Positions 8,916 to 21,663 of a stretch of DNA of 64,000 nucleotides are shown here, in pieces (the first letter of the stretch is position 1; the number at the start of each line of letters is the position of its first letter). Source of the stretch: an uncultured Alistipes sp. (GTDB lineage Bacteria; Bacteroidota; Bacteroidia; Bacteroidales; Rikenellaceae); contig CAJTLJ010000005.1 in assembly GCA_910577475.1 (NCBI GenBank), positions 62,001 through 126,000 on the forward strand. Direction: 5' to 3'. The translations under genes were made by a program, and so were the position numbers. The notes beneath the pieces were generated by a model that was given only the letters and a program-made list of their open reading frames with translations, did no database searches and was not told where the DNA came from.

Positions 8916-11846
8916 ATGAGAACTTTTTTGTTGAGTATGCTTTTGGCCGGGCTCGTTACCGTTACGGGCCGCGCCGCCATCGACGCGAAAATCACCTTCG
9001 AAGAGGGGATACCCAAGACCTTTGCAGCCTGCGGGAACTCCGAACTTTCGCTCTCGACCGACCGGTATAAGGACGGCCGCCATTCGCTGCGCTGGAGCTG
9101 GTCGGCCCCGGCCCGGCTGACCGTGAGCGACTACGCATCGCTGCTCCGCTCGCTCAAGGCCCGCAAATCCGGACTGATGGTCTGGATCTACAACACCCGT
9201 GCGGTCGACGACGACCTGCATTTCGAGTTTCTCACCGCCACCGGCGAGTCCGAGTACAACTTCGATTTCCACCTGGACTACGTGGGCTGGCGAGCCTGCT
9301 GGATCAAATACGAGGATATGGAGGGCAGCCACGCCTCCAAGTCGATCACCCGCATGACCGTCCGCACCCCCGACTCCATGCCCGAAGGGGAGATCTTCCT
9401 GGACCGCATGACCTTCACCGAGTTCCCGATCCACGTGCAGGTGACCCCCGACCAGCAGATTCCGAACAACAACAAACACCTGACCCGCCGCAACCTCTGG
9501 CACTGGGCCCGTCTGTGGGAGTGGGAGCAGTACGAGTCGGATATCCCCCTCGCGGAGCCCTCCGCCGAACAGATCGCCGAGCTGGACGAGATCGCCGACC
9601 GCGTGACCGAGGTCGTGGAGATGTCGCGCTCAAGCGAGAACTACATCCGCGGCACCATCCTGCCGCGCGCCCTGAAGACCTTCGAGGCGGCCGCCATCCG
9701 CCGGCTGCCCCAGGGCGGCACCACGGGAGCCCCCTACCTCTGCAACGACGAGTGCAACCGGCAGAAGGGCGAGCTGCGGGCCGACGATTTCGAAAACATG
9801 CTCAACGCCTTCGCCCTGAGCAGCTACCTGCTGGGCGACGACAGCCATGTCGACGACTTCTTCCTGGTCTTCGACCACGCCATCGACCAGGGCTTCGCCT
9901 TCGGCTCCGGCACCGGCACCAACCACCACTACGGCTACAGCGTCCGCAAAATCTACGACGCCATGTGGCTCATGCGCGACGAGATCGCCCGCCGCGGCAA
10001 GACCGAGGAGTACGTGCGCGCCCTGACTTACTGGAGCAGCCTTTCGGAGACCCGCCGCCCCTATCTCTACGGCCGCGACGAACTGCTCGACTCGTGGCAC
10101 ACGCTGACCATGCCCCGCGTCATCAGCGCCATGATGCAACCCACCGCGGCGCAGCGGCTTCAGGCCATGAAGTCCCTGAGCCGCTGGATATCCGGGTCGC
10201 TCGACTTCACGCCGGGCACCATTGGCGGCATCAAGATCGACGGCACCACCTTCCACCACGGAGGTTTCTATCCCAACTACTCCACCGGCGCCTTCGCCGC
10301 GCTGGGCTACTTCTGCAAACTGACCGTCGGGACCGAGTTCCAGCTCACCGAGCAGGCCCGCCGCCGCCTCAAGCACGCCCTGATGACGCTGGACTTCTAC
10401 ACGAACCTCCGTTCGTGGGGCATCGGCGTGTCGGGCCGTCATCCGATCAACAAGAACAGCCGCATTCCGGACGCCGACGTCAAGGCCTTCGGCTACCTGG
10501 CTCTGCAGGGCGACCTGACGGGCAGCGGCCTGGCCTACGACCCCGAGCTGGCGGGCGCCTATCTCCGTCTGAAGGGGAACGACCGCAAGCTCAACGCCGC
10601 CCTCAGGGGAGCGTCGCCGACGCCCGATCCCGAAGGGTTCCGCGTGCTGAACTACGGTGCTGCCGGCATCCACCGCCGCGGCAGCTGGATGGTGACCCTC
10701 AAGGCCTACAACACCGATGTCTGGTGCTCGGAGATCTACACGAAGGACAACCGCTACGGCCGCTACCAGAGCTACGGCACCGTGCAGCTATTCGCCACGG
10801 GCTCGCCCGTCTCGGCCGAAGAGAGCGGATTCAGGCAGGAGGGCTGGGACTGGAACCGCGTGCCGGGCGCCACGACCGTCCACCTCCCCTTCGACCAGCT
10901 CAACAGCCCGCTGAAGGGTACGCTGATGGAGCGCAGCACGGAGCGCTTCTCGGGCACCTCCTCGCTGGAGGGTCGCAACGGCGTGCTGGCCTTCAAACTG
11001 CTGGAGAAGGACCGTCCCACCTTCACGGCCGGGGCCCGGGCGCTCAAGTCGGTCTTCTGCTTCGACAACCGCCTCGTCTTCCTGGGCAGCGGCATCACCA
11101 ACGACAACGCCGTATACCCCACCGAAACCACCCTCTTCCAGCTGGCGCTGACCGACCCGGCCGAGGAGATCGAGTTCGACAACGAACGCTACACCGACTT
11201 TCCCCTCTCGCTCTCGCGAAGCGGCGCGAAGCGGCTGGCCCTCTCGGACACCAAAGGTAACTTCTACGTCGTGAAGAACGCCCCCGAGGTGGTGGTCGTC
11301 AAGCAGGATCAGGAGTCGCCCAACGACAAGACCCACGCCCTGAGACAGGGCAGGTTCGTCGTGGCCTACCTCCCGCACGGCACCGCCCCGCAGCAGGCCG
11401 GCTATGAATACGCCCTCTACGTGCAGCCCACGAACAAGGAGATCAACAGGTTTCTGAAGAGAGACACCTACGAGGTGATCCGCCGCGACGATACGGCCCA
11501 CGTCGTCCGCGACCTGGAGAGCGGCATCACGGGCTATGTCTGCTGGGCCCCCTACGCGGCCGAGGCTCCCGTGGCCGCCATCGACGCCGAAACCATCGTC
11601 ATGGAGCGGACGGATACCGACGGCAGCTGGATCATGAGCGTCTGCACGCCCGACCTGGGCCTGACAGAAAAGAGCTACACCACCCCGCAGGAGAGCCAGC
11701 CCCTCGTCAAGCGGGTCGTCCTGCAGGGCGAGTGGCTGCTCGCCGAACCGAACGCCGCCGTCGAGCGGAGCGCGGCGGAGGGCCGGACCGAACTGAAGGT
11801 GACCTGTCTGCACGGCCAGCCCGTGGAGTTCCGCCTCCGCCAGTAA
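8916..11846 (+). CDS. PL8 chondroitin/hyaluronan lyase, copy 2
   Basis: A 976-residue secreted lyase with a cleavable signal peptide (LLSMLLAGLVTVTGRAA). It has the same architecture as the copy at 4451: N-terminal jelly roll, alpha/alpha toroid, beta-sandwiches. The catalytic set is again present: His448 and Tyr455 (FHH followed by PNY), Arg508 (SGRHP) and Glu606 (SEIYTK). Sequence identity between the copies is clear around these motifs but low elsewhere, so they probably differ in substrate or endo/exo mode. It leads the plus operon, followed after 28 nt by susC, so it is expected to be co-induced with the transporter. Confidence 0.92.
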   Translation: MRTFLLSMLLAGLVTVTGRAAIDAKITFEEGIPKTFAACGNSELSLSTDRYKDGRHSLRWSWSAPARLTVSDYASLLRSLKARKSGLMVWIYNTRAVDDDLHFEFLTATGESEYNFDFHLDYVGWRACWIKYEDMEGSHASKSITRMTVRTPDSMPEGEIFLDRMTFTEFPIHVQVTPDQQIPNNNKHLTRRNLWHWARLWEWEQYESDIPLAEPSAEQIAELDEIADRVTEVVEMSRSSENYIRGTILPRALKTFEAAAIRRLPQGGTTGAPYLCNDECNRQKGELRADDFENMLNAFALSSYLLGDDSHVDDFFLVFDHAIDQGFAFGSGTGTNHHYGYSVRKIYDAMWLMRDEIARRGKTEEYVRALTYWSSLSETRRPYLYGRDELLDSWHTLTMPRVISAMMQPTAAQRLQAMKSLSRWISGSLDFTPGTIGGIKIDGTTFHHGGFYPNYSTGAFAALGYFCKLTVGTEFQLTEQARRRLKHALMTLDFYTNLRSWGIGVSGRHPINKNSRIPDADVKAFGYLALQGDLTGSGLAYDPELAGAYLRLKGNDRKLNAALRGASPTPDPEGFRVLNYGAAGIHRRGSWMVTLKAYNTDVWCSEIYTKDNRYGRYQSYGTVQLFATGSPVSAEESGFRQEGWDWNRVPGATTVHLPFDQLNSPLKGTLMERSTERFSGTSSLEGRNGVLAFKLLEKDRPTFTAGARALKSVFCFDNRLVFLGSGITNDNAVYPTETTLFQLALTDPAEEIEFDNERYTDFPLSLSRSGAKRLALSDTKGNFYVVKNAPEVVVVKQDQESPNDKTHALRQGRFVVAYLPHGTAPQQAGYEYALYVQPTNKEINRFLKRDTYEVIRRDDTAHVVRDLESGITGYVCWAPYAAEAPVAAIDAETIVMERTDTDGSWIMSVCTPDLGLTEKSYTTPQESQPLVKRVVLQGEWLLAEPNAAVERSAAEGRTELKVTCLHGQPVEFRLRQ

Positions 11847-11874
11847 GAAACCGAAAAACTTTAACCGTTAGGAT

Positions 11875-15042
<3,168 letters not shown>

Positions 15043-15060
15043 TCTTCAACACGCACGAAC

Positions 15061-16752
15061 ATGAAAACACGCTACCAAATACTCATCGCCCTGATGGCTA
15101 TGACCGGCGCGACCGCCTGCTCGTTTCTCGAAGAGGAGCCTCAGGTGATTTGCAGCGACACCTTCTACAAGAACGAGGCGGAGCTGCGCTACGGACTGGC
15201 CGGCGTCTACGGTGCCCTGAGCAATCTGAACTCCTACGGCAACAGCTATGCGATGCCCATCTCCAACACGGACGACCTGAGCTATCAGAACCGCGTACAC
15301 AACGTGCCGAGCGTCTACTGGTACAACCACAACGCCTCGGATACGGACGTACTGGGCTGCTGGCAGATCTTCTACGCCGGCATCAAGAACGCCAACGAAT
15401 ACATGGCAGCCATCGCCGAGTCCGAATTCGACCCGAACCATGCCTACTATTCCGAGGCCCGTTTCCTGCGCGCCTACTATCACTTCATCCTGGCCCAGGC
15501 CTGGGGTGACGTGCCCCTGCGCACGCATGCCACCCTCGCCCCCGATCCCGAGGAGGTGAATCTGGCCGCCACTCCGCAGGCCGACGTGCTGCAGTGGTGC
15601 TGCTCGGAGATCGAAGAGCTCCTGCCGCTGCTGGCCGAAGAGCTCGACGAGGCCCCCTCGCGCGTGACGCAGACCACGGCCGCCGGCATTCTGGCCCGCA
15701 TCTACCTCTTCCTGGGCGGCGAGACCGTCACGGGCGCCGACAAGAAGACCTGCTTCAAAAAGGCCGCCCAATGGGCCTGGTTCGTCATCGACAGCCACAA
15801 GCATCAGCTGAATCCGGACTACGATCAGGTCTTCATCAACATGATCTCCGACCTCTACGACACGCAGTACCGCGAGTCGATGTGGGAGGTCGAGTTCAAG
15901 GGCGACCGGAGCAGCGCCGACAAGTGGTCGAACGGCCGGATCGGCGACATCCTCGGCTTGCAGAGCACCAGTTCGCAGAGCAACTTCTCGGAGTGGAACT
16001 GCAACTACTCCTATGCCCAGTACAACGGCTCGCTGAAGCTCTGGGACCTCTACTGGAGCGACGACCGCACCGACGATGAGAAGCAGCTGCCGGTCATTAC
16101 CGACAAGCGTCAGGAGTGGAACCTGCCCCCCTACAACTACCGCGGCGGCAAGGTGGACGGCGTGGAGTACACGGCCAGCATGGACAAGACCCCCTACATC
16201 TACGAGAAGGTGACGACCTTCACCGACCCCACGACAGCCGCCGGCATCCGCAACTGCGGCAAGTGGCGCCGCGAGGCCCTGTACGAGGGGCACCAGAACG
16301 CCAAGAACCTCCACACGGGCATCAACTTCCCGCTGCTGCGCTACTCGGACGTGCTGCTTATGTACGCCGAGGCCAAGAACGAGGACGAGGGTCCGAGCGA
16401 GGAGCTCTACGATTTCGTGAAGGAGGTCCGCGACCGGGCCGGCATCGCGACCCGTCCCTACGGCGACTACGCCTCGCAGGAGGCTTTCCGCCAGTTCGTC
16501 CGCAACGAGCGCGGCCGCGAGCTGGTATTCGAGGCGCTGCGCAAGTACGACCTGATCCGCTGGGGCATCTTCGTGGAGGCCATGCACGGGTATGCCCTGC
16601 AAACCTCCGACGACCGCTGGAGCGCCAACAACACGCTGGCCCAGTATGCGCTGGCTACGGCCAACAGCGTCCAGCCGAAGCACATCTACCTGCCCATCCC
16701 CTCCAAGGAGCTGGGCGTGAATTCCCTGCTGAAACAAAACCCCATGTGGTAG
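15061..16752 (+). CDS. SusD-like surface glycan-binding lipoprotein
   Basis: A 563-residue RagB/SusD-family lipoprotein (lipobox ATAC, Cys20). The N-terminal half is TPR-like and helical. The C-terminal half ends with the family-typical pattern RELVFEALRKYDLIRWG and a final helix near IPSKELGVNSLLKQNP. It forms the lid of the SusC transporter at the outer-membrane surface and captures glycan. It is directly paired with the upstream susC. Confidence 0.97.
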   Translation: MKTRYQILIALMAMTGATACSFLEEEPQVICSDTFYKNEAELRYGLAGVYGALSNLNSYGNSYAMPISNTDDLSYQNRVHNVPSVYWYNHNASDTDVLGCWQIFYAGIKNANEYMAAIAESEFDPNHAYYSEARFLRAYYHFILAQAWGDVPLRTHATLAPDPEEVNLAATPQADVLQWCCSEIEELLPLLAEELDEAPSRVTQTTAAGILARIYLFLGGETVTGADKKTCFKKAAQWAWFVIDSHKHQLNPDYDQVFINMISDLYDTQYRESMWEVEFKGDRSSADKWSNGRIGDILGLQSTSSQSNFSEWNCNYSYAQYNGSLKLWDLYWSDDRTDDEKQLPVITDKRQEWNLPPYNYRGGKVDGVEYTASMDKTPYIYEKVTTFTDPTTAAGIRNCGKWRREALYEGHQNAKNLHTGINFPLLRYSDVLLMYAEAKNEDEGPSEELYDFVKEVRDRAGIATRPYGDYASQEAFRQFVRNERGRELVFEALRKYDLIRWGIFVEAMHGYALQTSDDRWSANNTLAQYALATANSVQPKHIYLPIPSKELGVNSLLKQNPMW

Positions 16753-16777
16753 CCACTCCTCAAAGCGTATGACGATT

Positions 16778-17791
16778 ATGAAAAAATACTTCATTCTCCT
16801 GCTGGCCGCACTGGCCGTCACGGCCTGCGACCACGACGAAATCTACGAAGAGATCGATTTCCAGGTGCAGCTCTCGCCGGCGAACACCTACCGTGCGGGC
16901 GAGCCGGTGCAGTTCCTCTTCGGAGGCAACGCCGATTACATCGTATTCTACAGCGGCGAAACCGGCCACGAGTACCGTTTCCGCAACCGCACGCAGGTTG
17001 CTCCCGAGGATATCGAGAGCTGCGAGCTGGTCGTACAGCTCAACGGCCGCAGCGGCACTCCCTGCATGAGCGCCTACGTCACCGACGCCTTCGACGGTCT
17101 GACCGCCACGGACGAGGCCGCCGACCTCGCCGCGATCAGCGGCATGCTGACCGAAGAGAAGGATCTGATCGGCTGGACGAAACTCGACCTGAACGATCCG
17201 GAGAAGAACACGGAGTGGGCGACCACGACGCTCGACATAACCGACCTTTCGGACAACTTCTGCCTGGCGATGCACTGGAACCCGAAGTCGATCGAGACCT
17301 CGCAGCGGGCCTACTGGGTCAGCGTGGGGGTCAACGTCAAATTCAAGGGCTACGAGCCCCGGACGCTCAACAGCCGCACGCTGGACCTGAAAGGCTTCTC
17401 GATGAACGACGAGCGAGCCGGCAGCCGCTACATCCTCACCACGGAGAGCAACGTGAACGGCACGATGCGCTACACGGGCAACACGGGCCGTAACGTCAGC
17501 GAGTTCGTCCTCACGGGGTCGAACAAGTACGACCCGTCGAACGACAAGACCCTGCCCTACGCCATCGACGCCTGGATCGTCTCGACCCCGATGGCCCTGA
17601 ATCAGGTGACCCCCGACGAGGGAGAGAGCATCAAGACCCTGAGCGAGTCGCTGGGCAGCTACGCCTATACCTTCGAAAAGGCGGGCACCTACACCGTGAC
17701 CTTCGTGGGCACCTCAGGCAACTATATCGGCCAGAGCAGCGCCGTGAAGGAGCTTACCGTCACGATCATCGATCCGCTGCCGGGCGAATAG
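16778..17791 (+). CDS. DUF5017-like surface lipoprotein at SGBP position
   Basis: A 337-residue lipoprotein (VTAC lipobox) directly after susD, the usual place of a second surface glycan-binding protein. The N-terminal domain has an Ig/PKD-like pattern (GEPVQFLFGGNADYIVFYSG) typical of DUF5017 proteins, followed by a beta-rich jelly-roll-like region. An in-frame ATG at 16769 would add three residues; the second ATG is preferred because it leaves a standard MKK signal peptide. A role in binding the same glycan is inferred from position. A hairpin at 17821-17849 lies after the stop. Confidence 0.85.
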   Translation: MKKYFILLLAALAVTACDHDEIYEEIDFQVQLSPANTYRAGEPVQFLFGGNADYIVFYSGETGHEYRFRNRTQVAPEDIESCELVVQLNGRSGTPCMSAYVTDAFDGLTATDEAADLAAISGMLTEEKDLIGWTKLDLNDPEKNTEWATTTLDITDLSDNFCLAMHWNPKSIETSQRAYWVSVGVNVKFKGYEPRTLNSRTLDLKGFSMNDERAGSRYILTTESNVNGTMRYTGNTGRNVSEFVLTGSNKYDPSNDKTLPYAIDAWIVSTPMALNQVTPDEGESIKTLSESLGSYAYTFEKAGTYTVTFVGTSGNYIGQSSAVKELTVTIIDPLPGE

Positions 17792-17820
17792 CCCCGCCTG
17801 CGGCCCCTCGGCCCCATCCG

Positions 17821-17849
17821 ACGCCGGCTTTCCCCGCGAAGGCCGGCGT
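17821..17849 (+). terminator. Terminator of the susCD operon
   Basis: An inverted repeat (ACGCCGGC/GCCGGCGT) with an intervening loop, followed by a short T run. It lies 30 nt after the last gene of the plus glycosaminoglycan operon and before the panC promoter. Confidence 0.7.
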
Positions 17850-17905
17850 TCTTTTCGCCGGGGCGAAATCTTTTCGAATTTCTTTTCGAATTTCACTTTT
17901 ATTCC

Positions 17906-17913
17906 TAACTTTG
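17906..17913 (+). promoter_or_regulatory. panC promoter -7 element
   Basis: TAACTTTG matches the Bacteroidetes -7 consensus TAnnTTTG, 26 nt before the panC start. The upstream spacer is T-rich. Confidence 0.65.
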
Positions 17914-17939
17914 CGCCCTGATACCAAAGTTTTTAAGAA

Positions 17940-18776
17940 ATGAAGACAATCGAAACGGTGAGCGAACTTCGGCAGGAGCTCGGAAAAACAGACCCGAACG
18001 GTATCGGATTCGTCCCCACGATGGGCGCCCTGCACGACGGCCACCGCTCGCTGGTGGAACGGGCCCGCAAAGAGAACCGCACCGTCGTGGTGAGTGTTTT
18101 CGTCAACCCCACCCAGTTCAACGATAAGAACGACCTGAAGCACTATCCCCGCACCCCCGAGGCCGACATCCGGCTGCTGGAGGAGGTCGGGGTCGACTAT
18201 GTTTTCATGCCCGCAGTCGAGGAGATCTACCCCGAACCGGACACCCGCGTGTTCGACTTCGGACAGATCGACAAGGTGATGGAGGGTGCGACCCGCCCGG
18301 GACATTTCAACGGCGTGGCCCAGGTAGTCAGCCGGCTGTTCGACATCGTGCAGCCTGCCCGCGCCTATTTCGGCGAGAAGGATTTCCAGCAGATCGCCGT
18401 CATCCGAGCCATGGTCCGGCAGCTCGGACTGCAGCTCGAGATCGTCCCCTGTCCCATCGTCCGCGGCGAGGACGGACTGGCCCTCTCGTCGCGCAACCAG
18501 CTGCTCGACGAAGCCCATCGCACCGCCGCGCCGCATATCTACGCCACGCTGAAGGCCGGCGCGGACCGTTCGTACGAACTGAACCCTGCGGAGCTGAAAG
18601 CCTGGGTCGCAGCCGAGGTGGAGCGCAATCCGCTGCTGAAGGTGATCTACTACCAGTCGGTCGACGCCGACACGCTGCAAGAGGTCGGCAGCTGGAGCGA
18701 CTCGGCCCATATTCAGGGCTGCATCGCCGTGCAGGCCGGTGAAATCCGTTTAATCGACAACATCCGTATCCGATAA
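17940..18776 (+). CDS. panC: Pantothenate synthetase
   Basis: A 278-residue enzyme that condenses pantoate with beta-alanine using ATP, the last step of pantothenate synthesis. Family motifs are clear: FVPTMGALHDGH near residue 25, VSVFVNPTQF near 55, RPGHFNGVAQVV around 120 and YFGEKDFQQ near 143, with a KMSKS-like LSSRN segment. Length is normal. Its stop overlaps the panD start by one base (TAATG), so the two products, including the beta-alanine supplied by PanD, are translated together. Confidence 0.97.
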   Translation: MKTIETVSELRQELGKTDPNGIGFVPTMGALHDGHRSLVERARKENRTVVVSVFVNPTQFNDKNDLKHYPRTPEADIRLLEEVGVDYVFMPAVEEIYPEPDTRVFDFGQIDKVMEGATRPGHFNGVAQVVSRLFDIVQPARAYFGEKDFQQIAVIRAMVRQLGLQLEIVPCPIVRGEDGLALSSRNQLLDEAHRTAAPHIYATLKAGADRSYELNPAELKAWVAAEVERNPLLKVIYYQSVDADTLQEVGSWSDSAHIQGCIAVQAGEIRLIDNIRIR

Positions 18777-19135
18777 TGAAATTCCAGATCGAAGTCATCA
18801 AGTCGAAACTCCACCGCGTGACCGTCACGCAGGCCGACCTGAATTACGTGGGCAGCATCACCATCGATGAAGCGCTGATGGAGGCCGCCAACATGATCGA
18901 GGGCGAAAAGGTACAGATCCTCGACATCAACAACGGCGAACGTTTCGAAACCTACATCATCAAGGGGCCGCGCGAGAGCGGCTGCATCTGCCTGAACGGC
19001 GCCGCCGCCCGCAAGGTGCAGGTGGGCGATGTCGTCATCATCGCCTCCTACGCCCTGATGGATTTCGAAGACGCCAAGCAGTTCAAACCCTGGGTCGTCT
19101 TCCCCGATACGGCCACGAACCGGCTGGTCGAATAA
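18776..19135 (+). CDS. panD: Aspartate 1-decarboxylase
   Basis: A 119-residue pyruvoyl-dependent decarboxylase that makes beta-alanine from aspartate for PanC. The self-cleavage site is Gly-Ser in NYVGSITID (Ser25 becomes the pyruvoyl group). Tyr and Arg ligand regions (ERFETYIIKG) and the GAAARKVQVGDVVIIASY core are intact. It overlaps panC by one base and is followed by a strong terminator. Confidence 0.97.
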   Translation: MKFQIEVIKSKLHRVTVTQADLNYVGSITIDEALMEAANMIEGEKVQILDINNGERFETYIIKGPRESGCICLNGAAARKVQVGDVVIIASYALMDFEDAKQFKPWVVFPDTATNRLVE

Positions 19136-19159
19136 CCGCGGAAGAACCCTCCCGCTCAA

Positions 19160-19191
19160 AGGGGCAGTCTGACCGATTTCAGACTGCCCCT
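19160..19191 (+). terminator. panCD terminator
   Basis: A near-perfect stem of 13 bp (AGGGGCAGTCTGA with its complement) and a 6-nt loop, 24 nt after the panD stop. Confidence 0.8.
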
Positions 19192-19810
19192 AATTTACGA
19201 TGTTCGATTCAATTGAGGCTACTTTCGTCATGTCGAGCGGAGGGCAAAACAATGTACAATTCACGACTATTCTGTGTCTGTCACCTTGAGCGAAGCGATC
19301 GCGAATCGATTCGCCGAACATTTGCCGGTATGAATCGCACGGTTTCACGCTCGTCCGACCTTCGAGACATCTCGACATAACGGGATATTCACCTTTGCGG
19401 ACTGCGGGCCCGTAGCGCGGAGTCGACCGGCTGTTATCAACGGGGTGCAATAAATTGTCTTGTGGAGGCATCGGCTCGTTGGCCGTTGACTGTCACACGC
19501 ATAAAAATCGGCGCTTTGCCGGTTTTGTTGACTTTGGTTCGGCGAATATAAAGAAGCTTGCTGAAAGTCGTTCTTTCATAGACACTTGTATTTAGGTTGT
19601 AAAATACTGTCCCAAACGTTTTATGTCAAGTGGTAATAAGTGATTTATAGAGAATTATAGGCTATTTGGTGTGCTTTTCCAATCGAAAATCAGGTACATC
19701 GATTAGGCCGCAGAAAACATCCATCGAATTGCTTCCTAATGCCTGAGCCCCGAATGAATAAATCCCGCAAATGATTAATCTGCAGGATTTATCGGTTTTC
19801 TCATTTCTCT
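19192..19810. other. Gene-free spacer with dispersed-repeat copies
   Basis: About 620 bp with no credible gene. It holds two copies of an intergenic repeat whose core is TGTCA-NNN-TGAGCGRAG: one near 19229-19245, and a 17-nt segment at 19279-19295 (TGTCACCTTGAGCGAAG) that also occurs inverted at 61245-61261. A hairpin at 19504-19526 (AAAATCGGC/GCCGGTTTT) resembles a terminator. The rest is AT-rich and shows nothing recognisable. Confidence 0.6.
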
Positions 19811-19901
19811 TTGGCGGAGAGAGAGGGATTCGAACCCCCGGTACAGTTGCCCGTACACCGCATTTCGAGTGCGGCCCGATCGACCACTCCGGCATCTCTC
19901 C
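19811..19901 (-). tRNA. tRNA-Ser (CGA)
   Basis: A 91-nt class II tRNA with a long variable arm. The acceptor is GGAGAGA paired to TCTCTCC and the anticodon loop CTCGAAA gives anticodon CGA (codon UCG). The 3' CCA is encoded, unlike the other three tRNAs in this window. A TATATTTG -7 element lies upstream at 19949-19956. Confidence 0.95.
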
Positions 19902-19970
19902 AATGGTTGCCTTTGCCCGCCCGAAGCATTAAGTATCGTTTGGGACTGCAAATATATAAATTTTTTTTGC

Positions 19971-20007
19971 AAAAAAACGCATTCCGGGAAAAATTGTGCG
20001 TTTTTTT
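19971..20007 (-). terminator. Terminator after trmH
   Basis: The inverted repeat AAAAAAACGCA/TGCGTTTTTTT with a 15-nt loop lies between trmH and tRNA-Ser. A T run follows in either direction. Confidence 0.65.
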
Positions 20008-20075
20008 CTTCATTTTCCGCCCGGAGGCATTTTGGAAGGGGAGCCGTCGTCCCGACAAGTGTCCTGCGCCGACGT

Positions 20076-20753
20076 TCAGAGCCCCCGGCGCTCCAGGATC
20101 CGGTCGGCGTCCCGAACGCTCTCCCGCATCCAGCGGTAGCGAATCTCGGCCCGTTCGTCGTCGGTGAGCCGCCATCCGTCGACCGAGGCGCGCATTCGGG
20201 CCGAGAGCTGGTAGATCAGGATGGCTGCCGAGGCCGACACGTTGAGGCTTTCGACCAGTCCGCACATGGGGATGCGGAGGTATTCGTCGGCCGACGCCAT
20301 GACCTCCTCCGAGATTCCGGCGTGCTCGGTGCCGAAGACCAGCGCGAACCTGCCGCGCGTGACGTCGAAGCTCTCGGGCGTGCAGCTCTCGCGATGGGGC
20401 GTGGTGGCGACGATGCGATAGCCGGCGCCCTTGAGGGCGGCGATCGCATCGGTCGTGGAGCCGTGGCGGCGCAGGTCGATCCACTTGTCGGTGCCCCGCA
20501 CGATATGGGTGTTGGGGTTGAACTTGCAGAGCGTTTCGACGGTGTGGATGTTTTGCAGGCCGAAGGCTTCGCAATGGCGAACCAGCGCCGAGGCATTCTG
20601 CGGGTGGTAGGTGTTCTCCGTGAGGATCGTCATGTAGCGGGTCCGCATGTCCAGCACGCGCTCGAAAACGGCGATTCGTTCGGCGGTCATGAACTCCGAA
20701 AGGCAGGCCGTGCGGGCGTCGTACCAGGCGCGGTCATTTGCGGTATTTGTCAT
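20076..20753 (-). CDS. trmH: tRNA 2'-O-methyltransferase TrmH (SpoU family)
   Basis: A 225-residue SPOUT-class methyltransferase, most like TrmH, which methylates the ribose of G18 in tRNA. The three SpoU motifs are present: NASALVRHCEAFG near residue 53, LVFGTEHAGIS near 140, and IPMCGLVESLNVSASAA near 165. The trefoil-knot SAM-binding end and a helical C-terminal extension of TrmH type follow. Its start overlaps the rsgA stop by 20 nt, so it is co-translated with rsgA. Confidence 0.92.
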   Translation of the reverse strand: MTNTANDRAWYDARTACLSEFMTAERIAVFERVLDMRTRYMTILTENTYHPQNASALVRHCEAFGLQNIHTVETLCKFNPNTHIVRGTDKWIDLRRHGSTTDAIAALKGAGYRIVATTPHRESCTPESFDVTRGRFALVFGTEHAGISEEVMASADEYLRIPMCGLVESLNVSASAAILIYQLSARMRASVDGWRLTDDERAEIRYRWMRESVRDADRILERRGL

Positions 20754-21663
20754 CTTCGTCCAGGATTTTGAGGTAACTTTCGTAGCGCGACGGGGCGATT
20801 TCGCCCGCGCGGACGGCTTCGGCCACGGCGCAGCCGGGCTCGTGGGTATGGGTGCAGTTGTAGAACCGGCAGGCTCCCGAGCGGCCGATCATCTCGGGAA
20901 AGTAGTGCCACAGCTCGGCACCGTTGATGTCGATCAAGCCGAAGCCCTTGATGCCGGGGGTGTCGATGATCGACCCGCCGGACCGGAGGCGGTACATGGT
21001 CGAGAAGGTGGTGGTGTGCTTCCCCTTGTGGTGGCTCTCGGAGATTTCGCCCGTGCGGGCGTCGATGGTGGGGTCGAGGGCTCCGATCAGGGTCGACTTG
21101 CCGACGCCTGAGTTGCCCGATACGAGCGTGGTCCCCTCGCCGATCCAGCTGCGGATGGCTTCGACGCCCTCTCCTTCGGTGGCCGAGAGCTCCACCACGC
21201 GGTAGCCCGCACCCTCGTAGGTGCGGTGGAAATCGGCTATGGCATTCGGATCGAGACGCGCCAGGTCGATCTTCGCCAGGGCGATCGTGACGGGGATTTT
21301 ATAGGCCTCGCAGGTAACCAGAAAGCGGTCGATGAACTCGCGGGCCGTCTCGGGCCGGAAGAGCGTGGCGACCAGCAGAGCCCGGTCGACGTTGGCGGCT
21401 ATGATGTGGGACTCCTTCGAGAGGTTGGAGGCGCGGCGGATGACATAATTGCGGCGGGGCTCGATGGAGCAGATGGCGTAGTCGCCCTCCTCTTCGGCCT
21501 CGCAGACCACCCGGTCGCCGACGACGACGGGGTTGGTGGAGCGGATGCCCTTCAGCCGCAGGCGTCCGCGAATGCGGCAGCGCACCGTTTCGTCGCCCGA
21601 AAGGACTTCGTACCAACTGCCTGTGGCACGGATGACCGTGCCGATGAATCTGTGCTCCGTCAT
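20734..21663 (-). CDS. rsgA: Ribosome small-subunit GTPase RsgA
   Basis: A 309-residue circularly permuted GTPase that assists late 30S maturation. It has an N-terminal OB fold (about 1-75), then G4 (ALAKIDL, about 128-134), G1 P-loop GNSGVGKS (183-190) and the DTPG switch II. A C-terminal Zn knuckle follows (Cys-x5-Cys-x-His-x5-Cys within CRFYNCTHTHEPGC). It overlaps the cvpA stop by 4 nt and trmH by 20 nt, forming a three-gene translationally coupled unit. Confidence 0.96.
   Translation of the reverse strand: MTEHRFIGTVIRATGSWYEVLSGDETVRCRIRGRLRLKGIRSTNPVVVGDRVVCEAEEEGDYAICSIEPRRNYVIRRASNLSKESHIIAANVDRALLVATLFRPETAREFIDRFLVTCEAYKIPVTIALAKIDLARLDPNAIADFHRTYEGAGYRVVELSATEGEGVEAIRSWIGEGTTLVSGNSGVGKSTLIGALDPTIDARTGEISESHHKGKHTTTFSTMYRLRSGGSIIDTPGIKGFGLIDINGAELWHYFPEMIGRSGACRFYNCTHTHEPGCAVAEAVRAGEIAPSRYESYLKILDEDDKYRK

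Noticed and set aside
19190..19471. Open frame in the spacer after panD
   Set aside because: It runs through the dispersed repeats and has no protein character.
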